DNA of 56,259 nt, taken from Peptococcaceae bacterium UBA3937 (lineage in GTDB: Bacteria > Bacillota > Peptococcia > DRI-13 > DTU073). Both the position numbers and the translations under genes were made by a program. The DNA lies in contig DGEB01000008.1 of the NCBI GenBank assembly GCA_002385735.1, positions 14,226-70,484 of the forward strand, in the 5' to 3' direction. This document shows, one piece after another, positions 50,376 through 56,259 of the stretch. The notes beneath the pieces were generated by a model that worked only from the letters and a program-made list of their open reading frames with translations, was not told where the DNA came from and made no database searches. Position 1 is the stretch's first letter, and every line of letters starts with the position of its first letter.

Positions 50376-51623
50376 ATGAACATGATCCCAATGGAAGACT
50401 TGATCAAGGCCAATCAAGCCTTAAAAGGAGTGGTTAAACAAACTCCGTTGCTCAGAAACGATATCTTATCGGAACGCTATGAATGTAATGTCTACTTAAA
50501 GCGGGAAGATTTGCAGGTGGTGCGCTCCTTCAAAATCCGGGGAGCCTTTAACCTCATGCAGAGCACCCCGCTGGAGACGCTCAAAAACGGCGTCGTTTGC
50601 GCCAGCGCGGGCAACCATGCCCAGGGGGTAGCCTATTCCTGCCGTTACCTCAAAGTCCCCGGCAAAATCTTTATGCCCGCCACCACCCCGCGGCAAAAAC
50701 TCGACCAGGTCCTGCGCTTTGGCGGCTCCTATGTGGAGACCGTGCTCATCGGGGACACCTATGATGATTCCTTCTCCGAAGCCAAAAAATGCTGTGAAAA
50801 GGAAAATAAAATCTTCGTGCATCCCTTTGATGATCCTCAAATCATTGCCGGTCAAGGGACCGTCGGCATCGAGATTATGAACCAAAGCAAAACAGCCCCG
50901 GATTATATCTTTGCCACCATCGGCGGCGGCGGATTAGTCGCCGGCCTCGGTTCCTACATCAAAAACATCAGCCCGGCCACCGGGGTTATCGGCGTTGAAC
51001 CGGAAGGGGCCGCTTCCATGAAAGAATCCTTAAAACAGCAAAAAATTATCACGCTGCACGCTATCGATAAATTTGTGGACGGCGCGGCCGTAAAACGGGT
51101 GGGCGATCTCCCTTACGATATTTGTAAAAACGTTCTCGATGACATCGTCGTCGTGCCGGAAGGCAAGGTTTGCACCAACATCCTCGAACTATACAACGAA
51201 AACGCCATTGTGGCCGAGCCGGCCGGCGCCCTGCCTATTGCCGCCCTTGATTTTTACCGGGACAAAATCAAAGGCAAAGAGGTGGTCTGTATCATCAGCG
51301 GCGGCAACAACGACATTGAACGCATGCAGGACATAAAAGAAAGGTCCCTTCTCTACGAAGGGCTCAAACATTACTTTATCATTTCCATGCCGCAACGGCC
51401 CGGCGCGCTCCGGGAATTTGTCGTGGATATCCTTGGCCCCCATGACGATATTACCCATTTTGAATACACGAAAAAGAACAACAAAGAAAAAGGTCCGGTC
51501 CTGGTGGGGATTGAAGTAAACAAGAAAGAAGACTATCATACCTTGCTGAAAAATATGGAGCGCAAAGGCTTTCAATACACCGAACTGAACAATAACAATG
51601 AGTTGTTTAATCTATTGATATAA
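50376..51623 (+). CDS. ilvA: Threonine dehydratase with ACT-like domain
   Basis: A 415-residue PLP enzyme. The PLP lysine is in RSFKIRGAFNL, and TIGGGGLVAGLGSYI is the phosphate-binding glycine loop. The C-terminal 85 residues (HYFIISMPQRPGALREFV...FEYTKKNN) form an ACT-like regulatory domain. It converts threonine to 2-oxobutyrate, the first step of isoleucine synthesis. ATG at 50376 is preceded by AAGGAG and GAAGG. Biosynthetic rather than catabolic use is supported by the isoleucine T-box directly upstream. Confidence 0.9.
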   Translation: MNMIPMEDLIKANQALKGVVKQTPLLRNDILSERYECNVYLKREDLQVVRSFKIRGAFNLMQSTPLETLKNGVVCASAGNHAQGVAYSCRYLKVPGKIFMPATTPRQKLDQVLRFGGSYVETVLIGDTYDDSFSEAKKCCEKENKIFVHPFDDPQIIAGQGTVGIEIMNQSKTAPDYIFATIGGGGLVAGLGSYIKNISPATGVIGVEPEGAASMKESLKQQKIITLHAIDKFVDGAAVKRVGDLPYDICKNVLDDIVVVPEGKVCTNILELYNENAIVAEPAGALPIAALDFYRDKIKGKEVVCIISGGNNDIERMQDIKERSLLYEGLKHYFIISMPQRPGALREFVVDILGPHDDITHFEYTKKNNKEKGPVLVGIEVNKKEDYHTLLKNMERKGFQYTELNNNNELFNLLI

Positions 51624-51635
51624 AGCCTGAAAATA

Positions 51636-52184
51636 CTATTTCGCCACCTGATCGGCAAAATCATTAATCCAGTAAACACGGTCGGCATAAGACTGTAAAT
51701 CCGGCGACACCCCGCCTTTGAACACGCACAACTCGATCCGCTTTTGTAAAGACTCCTTCACATGGGCGACCGAATCTTCCAAATCACCGTCACCGGTGGA
51801 CAGAATCAAATTATCATAATTATGCTGATAGGCTAACTTCACGATTAAGGTGGCCAGCCCTACGTCTACGCCTTTCTGCACCTGATAATTAAAGCTGTGC
51901 TTACAATGGGGACAGGTGTATTCTTCGTCTTTTAATTTATATAACTTTACTATAAACTGCGGCCCGTCGGGTCGTGCGGTTTTTAACCAGGAATGAAAAC
52001 CATTCTGATTATCATTGGGAGGGTTCTGCGAAGAGTTTAAGTAATAGACTCTGTTAATGGGTCCATCCTTTTCCAAATAGTTTTTCAGTTTAAGATAATC
52101 GAAATTATAGCCCTCCCCTACCGACCTCTGGGCATTGAATAAATAAGCCGCATCAATCAACCAAATGGTTTGACCCTTCCGCAT
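51636..52184 (-). CDS. NYN-domain (PIN-like) protein with inserted zinc ribbon
   Basis: A 182-residue protein of the NYN/LabA-like (DUF88) family. Acidic catalytic-type residues occur in LIDAAYLF near the N-terminus and in LSTGDGDLEDSVAHV. A CPHC motif, with no visible second pair, lies in the middle at about residue 90. Family members are predicted or shown to cut RNA. It is convergent with ilvA (12 bases apart) with no clear terminator between. Confidence 0.8.
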   Translation of the reverse strand: MRKGQTIWLIDAAYLFNAQRSVGEGYNFDYLKLKNYLEKDGPINRVYYLNSSQNPPNDNQNGFHSWLKTARPDGPQFIVKLYKLKDEEYTCPHCKHSFNYQVQKGVDVGLATLIVKLAYQHNYDNLILSTGDGDLEDSVAHVKESLQKRIELCVFKGGVSPDLQSYADRVYWINDFADQVAK

Positions 52185-52319
52185 AGAAAACTCCCTTCTG
52201 GATGTACTATCCTGAAAATATTTTAATCCTTATTACAATAGTAATTATTTCAACGTTAAAATGAAAAATCCCTCCTGCCTTCTCAAAATCTTATTAAATT
52301 TTCCTCCTTTGTCTAGACA

Positions 52320-53024
52320 CTAATTCGCGGTACTGCTTAAGCGCTTTAACTCGGCGAGTTTCACGATTTTGACGGTCTGGCGGTAAAATTCAATGAGCCC
52401 CTCGTCCCGCATCCGCCCCATTTCCCGGGAAAGAGCCGGCCGCGAAACATGCAAAAAGTCCGCACACTCCTGACGGCTTAAAGGCAGGTTAAAAGTCGTC
52501 CGGCCGGTCTTTTTATACTGCTCCAGCAAAAAGAGGCTAATTCTTGCCCGCAGGCTTTTGATACTCAAATACTGGATTTTCTTGTTTAAGAACAAGGCCC
52601 GCTGGGAGATAATCCGTAACATATTGACAATTAACTGCTTATGCCCGCTACACTGCATGGCACAGCTATTCACAATCTTCCCCGTAGGAATAAACATCAC
52701 CGCGGCGGCCTTCGTGGTAACAATGGTGGCCGGCCAGACCCGCTGCTCGGAAAAAGCGATCATCTCCCCAAAGAGGTCTCCCACCCCCAGTTTCGTCATG
52801 ATCACCCTGCCCCCCTCCGCATTTTCCCTGGTCACAGCCACTTCCCCTTCCAAAACCATAACTACCCCGTTAAAGGGATCTCCTTCCAGCGTTACATAAC
52901 TGTTTTTTTCTTCATAACGAACCAGCCTGGGCTCGAGACAAGCTATCATTTTTTCTAATTCATCAGGAGATATCTTCTGAAACAAAGCACACTTGGTCAA
53001 GATCTTAATCCATTGCTGCTCCAT
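52320..53024 (-). CDS. Crp/Fnr family transcriptional regulator
   Basis: A 234-residue regulator. The N-terminal 125 residues form a cyclic-nucleotide-binding-like beta barrel (VTLEGDPFNGVVMVLEGEVA; GVGDLFGEMIAFSEQR), and the C-terminus a winged HTH (SRQECADFLHVSRPALSREM). There is no N-terminal Cys cluster, although CALF, CLEP and CAMQCSGH supply scattered Cys, so an FNR-type iron-sulfur cluster is not certain. It is divergent from the aminomutase gene, which it might regulate. Confidence 0.85.
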   Translation of the reverse strand: MEQQWIKILTKCALFQKISPDELEKMIACLEPRLVRYEEKNSYVTLEGDPFNGVVMVLEGEVAVTRENAEGGRVIMTKLGVGDLFGEMIAFSEQRVWPATIVTTKAAAVMFIPTGKIVNSCAMQCSGHKQLIVNMLRIISQRALFLNKKIQYLSIKSLRARISLFLLEQYKKTGRTTFNLPLSRQECADFLHVSRPALSREMGRMRDEGLIEFYRQTVKIVKLAELKRLSSTAN

Positions 53025-53070
53025 CCAATTTATGTCTCCTTTCCTCTTTTTGTTTTTTCTTTAAATTTTT

Positions 53071-53099
53071 TTGCAAAAACCTCCAACTTGTTATAGAAT
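53071..53099 (+). promoter_or_regulatory. Possible promoter of the aminomutase gene
   Basis: TTGCAA (4 of 6) and TAGAAT (5 of 6) are 17 bases apart. No obvious Crp- or FNR-type palindrome was found in the 162-base divergent gap. Confidence 0.5.
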
Positions 53100-53186
53100 A
53101 ATAGTGTGTAAGTTGCACCCGCATCTTAACACTAGCAGGAGCTAAGTTATAACAATTAACTACCCAGGTTAGAAAGGAAGGGTAAC

Positions 53187-54485
53187 ATGAACACGATTGA
53201 TAAGAAACGGATCTCCCTGAAGAGGGCTGCCGAGCTCAAGGGTAGGATTGCCGACTTCTTGGAAATCAGAGCTACCATCCCTAAAGGTTTGGAAGCTGCC
53301 GAAATCCTTGCCGGCCGGAAAAGGAAAATCCTGCAGGTGCTAAACGGGACGGAAGCCGACTGGGAAGACTACCGCTGGCAACTGAAAAACCGCATCAGTG
53401 ATGTGCATACCTTAGGCAAAATCATCAATCTTACTAAAAAAGAAAAATGGGAAATTGCCGAAGTGGGAAAACATTTCCGTTGGGCCCTCTCTCCTTATTA
53501 CGCCAGCCTGATCAATCCTGACGATCCATATGACCCGATCCGTCTCATGGCGATTCCTGTTTATCATGAATTACTGGATACCTGCGCGGAAGCTGATCCG
53601 ATGCATGAAGAATATACCAACCCCGCCGGCAGTATCACCAGAAGATACCCGGACCGTATAATCATCAACGTGACCAACGAGTGCGCCATGTACTGCCGCC
53701 ATTGTCAACGCCGGAGAAACTTCGGCAAAAAAGACCGGCCGAAAACCAAAGCAATTCTACAGGAATCCATCGATTATGTACGGACAAACAAGGAAATACG
53801 GGATGTACTCTTAACCGGCGGAGACGCCTTATGCCTTTCGGACACTTATTTAGAATGGATTATTCAACAATTAAGAACCATTCCACACGTTGAATACATC
53901 CGTTTAGGGACAAGAACACCGGTGACCTTGCCACAAAGGATCACCAAAAAACTATGCAAGATGCTCAAAAAATACCACCCGCTTTACATCAATACCCAAT
54001 TTAATCATCCCATCGAGGTAACGCCTGCCGCCAAAGCGGCCTGTGAAATGCTGGCGGACGCCGGGATTCCCTTAGGCAACCAAGCCGTCCTTTTAAACGG
54101 CATCAACAATGATAAACATGTCATGAAGGTATTAAACCACGAATTATTAAAGTGCCGGGTAAAACCTTACTATATCTTCCTGGCCAAACGGGTCAAAGGT
54201 ACAACCCATTTTAACACTTCCATTACCGATGGTTTGGAAATTATGGAGTATTTGCGCGGGTATACTTCCGGCATGGCCGTCCCCACCTTTATTGTAAACG
54301 CGCCTACCGGCCTGGGGAAAGTCCCGCTCAATCCCAATTATATAATTTCCCAGGGCCCGGGCTATGTTACCTTTCGAACCTGGGAAGGAAAAGTCATTAA
54401 ATACCAGGACCACAAAACAAGGGACATTAAAGAACTGCTCAGCCAGGATTACCCAGTCAATGATCTTGGTACAATGACCAGTTAG
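53187..54485 (+). CDS. eam: Glutamate 2,3-aminomutase (radical SAM, KamA family)
   Basis: A 432-residue radical SAM enzyme of the lysine 2,3-aminomutase family. The cluster motif CAMYCRHC gives Cys166, Cys170 and Cys173; the PLP lysine is Lys378 in PTGLGKVP. In lysine 2,3-aminomutase two Asp (293 and 330) hold the side-chain amino group. Here these positions are Lys334 (IFLAKRVKG) and Asn371 (FIVNAP), the exchange known for glutamate 2,3-aminomutase. The product would be beta-glutamate, an osmolyte in some anaerobes. AAAGGAAGGG precedes the ATG. The nearby glutamate dehydrogenase gene fits glutamate as substrate. Confidence 0.88.
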   Translation: MNTIDKKRISLKRAAELKGRIADFLEIRATIPKGLEAAEILAGRKRKILQVLNGTEADWEDYRWQLKNRISDVHTLGKIINLTKKEKWEIAEVGKHFRWALSPYYASLINPDDPYDPIRLMAIPVYHELLDTCAEADPMHEEYTNPAGSITRRYPDRIIINVTNECAMYCRHCQRRRNFGKKDRPKTKAILQESIDYVRTNKEIRDVLLTGGDALCLSDTYLEWIIQQLRTIPHVEYIRLGTRTPVTLPQRITKKLCKMLKKYHPLYINTQFNHPIEVTPAAKAACEMLADAGIPLGNQAVLLNGINNDKHVMKVLNHELLKCRVKPYYIFLAKRVKGTTHFNTSITDGLEIMEYLRGYTSGMAVPTFIVNAPTGLGKVPLNPNYIISQGPGYVTFRTWEGKVIKYQDHKTRDIKELLSQDYPVNDLGTMTS

Positions 54486-54511
54486 GATTATGCTTCCATA
54501 TTCTGCTCAAG

Positions 54512-54546
54512 AAGAAAACCTTGGAGTCATCTCCAGGGTTTTTCTT
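54512..54546 (+). terminator. Intrinsic terminator after the aminomutase gene
   Basis: AGAAAACCTTGGAG pairs with CTCCAGGGTTTTTCT across TCAT, ending in a T-rich tract (54540-54548). Confidence 0.8.
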
Positions 54547-54548
54547 TT

Positions 54549-54564
54549 GGTAACCATGGTTACC
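54549..54564. promoter_or_regulatory. Perfect 16-bp palindrome upstream of the ferredoxin-type gene
   Basis: GGTAACCATGGTTACC is a perfect palindrome between the terminator and the next gene. It may be an operator for a dimeric regulator; no match to a known site was recognised. Confidence 0.4.
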
Positions 54565-54716
54565 GCTTGAACTCCTCTTTTATATTACACTGAAGATAGA
54601 AAGGAACTCAATCCAAACCAGCCCAGATTACTAAAAAAAGACTTGCTTGCGCCAATATGAAAAACAGCTCAGAGCAAACAAGCGAAAACTTGATTAATAT
54701 AAAGGAGGTTTGCACG

Positions 54717-55553
54717 ATGAAAAGAAAAATTGTGACGATTAATGAAGAAAAGTGTAATGGTTGCGGTTTATGTGTAACGGCCTGTCACGAAGGGGCCTTG
54801 CAACTGGTGAACGGTAAAGCGAAGCTGGTCTCCGACAGCTATTGTGACGGCTTGGGCGACTGCCTGCCGGAATGCCCTACCGGAGCAATTACCATTGAAG
54901 AACGGGAGGCAGCACCCTATGATGAAGAAGCCGTAAAGGCGCGGATGCAGGCACGAGCCCAAGGCAACACCACCGGCCACGGTCACGGGACCGCTCAGCC
55001 CCAGACCGCAAAGTTGATGCATCCCTATGGGCAACAGGAACAGGCACCAAGGAAGGAAACGGCATCCCCTAAAGCGGCACCACTTCCCTGCGGCTGTCCC
55101 GGAACCGAAGCCAAAACCCTGGCCAGGAAGGCCGCTCCTGCCCCTGTCCCCCACGTTCCTTCTCCAGACACCCCACCGGCCAGGGAATCTCAACTGCGCC
55201 AGTGGCCGTGCCAAATCAAACTGGTTCCGGTCAATGCCCCCTATTTGGAAAATGCCCATCTCCTCATCGCTGCTGACTGTACCGCTTATGCCTACGCCAA
55301 CATCCATCAGGACTTCATGCGCAACAAAATCACCCTCATCGGTTGTCCCAAACTGGATGATGCGGATTATGCGGAAAAACTGGCCGCGATTCTCGAAGCC
55401 CATGCGATTAAAAGCATCACGATTCTCCGTATGGAGGTGCCTTGCTGCGGCGGCCTGGTCAATGCGGTCAAGGCAGCCCTCTTAAAAAGCGGCAAACTAA
55501 TTCCCTGGCGGGTAGTCACCATCAGCACCGACGGGACCATCCTGGAGGACTGA
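54717..55553 (+). CDS. Ferredoxin-type 4Fe-4S protein with C-terminal Cys-containing domain
   Basis: A 278-residue protein. Cluster 1 motif is CNGCGLCVTAC (Cys13, 16, 19, 23). The second motif is CDGLGDCLPECP (Cys43, 49, 53), the CDGLG form in which one spacing is longer. Residues of about 75-165 are a Pro/Ala/Gln-rich linker including PCGCPGTEAK. The C-terminal domain (SQLRQWPCQIKLVPVNAPYL to the end) has CTAYAY, IGCPKLDD and VPCCGG. Proteins of this build occur in anaerobes, often near Crp/Fnr regulators and hybrid-cluster protein genes. The ATG at 54717 follows AAAGGAGG. Confidence 0.8.
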   Translation: MKRKIVTINEEKCNGCGLCVTACHEGALQLVNGKAKLVSDSYCDGLGDCLPECPTGAITIEEREAAPYDEEAVKARMQARAQGNTTGHGHGTAQPQTAKLMHPYGQQEQAPRKETASPKAAPLPCGCPGTEAKTLARKAAPAPVPHVPSPDTPPARESQLRQWPCQIKLVPVNAPYLENAHLLIAADCTAYAYANIHQDFMRNKITLIGCPKLDDADYAEKLAAILEAHAIKSITILRMEVPCCGGLVNAVKAALLKSGKLIPWRVVTISTDGTILED

Positions 55554-55635
55554 AAACCAACTGCTGTCCCGAACAATTCTCCATGACCAATAGTCATTTC
55601 CAAAAAGAAGGAATTTATCCTGTGCCCAAAAATTA

Positions 55636-55670
55636 AGCCAAGGGGTTGTCCCAACAGACACTCCTTGGCT
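55636..55670. terminator. Bidirectional terminator between ferredoxin and glutamate dehydrogenase genes
   Basis: AGCCAAGG (55636-55644 region) pairs with CCTTGGCT (55663-55670), extended inward by GTTGTC with GACAC; GTTTGTTT follows on the plus strand and TAATTTTT on the minus strand. Confidence 0.75.
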
Positions 55671-55706
55671 GTTTGTTTGGCTATCGAATCCGGCATGAGC
55701 CTGTGT

Positions 55707-56259
55707 TTACAGCCAGCCTCTGTCTTTCATGGCCTGCACGATTCTCTGAATCGCGATCGCGAAAGCGGCTAGCCGGTAGTCTTCACAATGATGTTCCTGT
55801 TTGAACAGATAGATATCATTAAAGGCCTTGGTCATCGCTATTTCCAGTTTTTCCTGTACTTCTTCCGCGGACCAGTAATAGCCCATTCTGTTCTGGACCC
55901 ATTCAAAGTAACTGACCGTAACGCCCCCGGCATTGGTTAAAATGTCCGGGACAATCACTACTCCCCTGGCCGTCAGCTCCGCGTCAGCTTCGGGAGTAAC
56001 CGGACCGTTGGCCAGTTCGGCAATCATTTTCGCTTTGATTTGAGCCGCGTTGTCCTTGTTAATGACTCCCTCCAGGGAGGCCGGCACCAAAATGTCACAT
56101 GAACTGGTCAGGATTTCGTCCGGCGTTACCTGCTGTCCGTGAGGATAATCTTTCAGGGAGCCGGTTTCCGCTTTAATCTTTTTCGCCAAAGCCACGTCAA
56201 TGCCGTTGGGGTCATAAACGGCGGTGCGGGAATCAGCAATCCCGATGATTTTGCATCCT
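55707..56259 (-). CDS. gdhA: Glutamate dehydrogenase, C-terminal part (cut by window edge)
   Basis: The last 184 codons of a Glu/Leu/Phe/Val dehydrogenase; the frame is open to the right edge, so the start lies outside. Visible are the end of the Rossmann domain (GCKIIGIADS; CDILVPASLEGVI; IAELANGPVTPEAD), the characteristic NAGGVTVSYFEWVQN and the helical end (DYRLAAFAIAIQRI). It interconverts glutamate and 2-oxoglutarate with ammonia. The GTG near 56195 is internal, not a start. It may supply glutamate for the aminomutase. Confidence 0.9.
   Translation of the reverse strand, partial: GCKIIGIADSRTAVYDPNGIDVALAKKIKAETGSLKDYPHGQQVTPDEILTSSCDILVPASLEGVINKDNAAQIKAKMIAELANGPVTPEADAELTARGVVIVPDILTNAGGVTVSYFEWVQNRMGYYWSAEEVQEKLEIAMTKAFNDIYLFKQEHHCEDYRLAAFAIAIQRIVQAMKDRGWL

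Noticed and set aside
53187..54485. Lysine 2,3-aminomutase
   Set aside because: The two Asp residues needed to bind the lysine side chain are Lys334 and Asn371.
1..56259. CRISPR arrays, insertion sequences, phage genes, tRNA or rRNA
   Set aside because: No regularly spaced repeats, transposase or integrase motifs, or conserved RNA gene sequences were recognised on either strand.

Overview
The window looks like a chromosomal segment of an anaerobic, probably spore-forming Bacillota bacterium. This rests on strong Gram-positive ribosome binding sites, a T-box riboswitch, PTS proteins with HPr carrying both His15 and Ser46, glycine-rich YjcZ-like small proteins, a CD1871A-type CxxC micro-protein and glutamate 2,3-aminomutase. 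A deeply branching clostridial or Limnochordia-like lineage is plausible but is inference. No rRNA, tRNA, CRISPR array, insertion sequence or phage gene was found.

Layout. (1) 1-8.9 kb, minus strand: a Tad/Flp pilus operon (TadZ/CpaE, CpaF, TadB, TadC, Flp pilin, TadE-like, TadG-like, TadE-like with a zinc-finger-like tail). It continues off the left edge. (2) 8.9-26.1 kb, minus strand: the most unusual region. A complete galactitol-type PTS (EIIA, EIIB, EIIC), its own enzyme I and two HPr proteins surround a zinc polyol dehydrogenase, a SorC-family regulator, a RuBisCO-like protein, a class II aldolase, an SDR and a 1032-residue sigma-54 activator that itself carries PTS domains. Two near-consensus sigma-54 promoters with the same downstream flank lie in front of the PTS genes and in front of the SDR/activator block, so the activator probably drives both. 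A doubled palindrome sits beside the SorC gene promoter. I read this as an uncharacterised PTS-fed sugar or polyol pathway with a RuBisCO-like enzyme at its core.

(3) 26-30 kb: a selenium/sulfur-handling group (DUF3343, TusA-like, YedE-like transporter, divergent class V cysteine desulfurase). (4) 30-34 kb: RNA modification (TtcA-like, RsmF-like, TrmB). (5) 34-38.6 kb: a zinc-ribbon protein with a structured leader, a TlpA / CxxC micro-protein / polyferredoxin redox group, two YjcZ-like micro-proteins and several unknown proteins, two sharing a C-terminal motif. (6) 38.6-49.7 kb: split chromate transporter, tandem signal peptidases, a UPF0182 membrane protein, DEAD-box helicase, PfkA, a double-length ThyX, a lipoprotein and a SanA-like protein. 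(7) 49.9-56.3 kb: amino-acid metabolism: an isoleucine T-box before threonine dehydratase, an NYN-domain protein, a Crp/Fnr regulator, a probable glutamate 2,3-aminomutase, a ferredoxin-type protein and the C-terminal part of glutamate dehydrogenase, cut by the right edge.

Starts were moved inward where a ribosome binding site or mapped promoter argued for it. All functions are inferred from motifs and context; no database search was possible.
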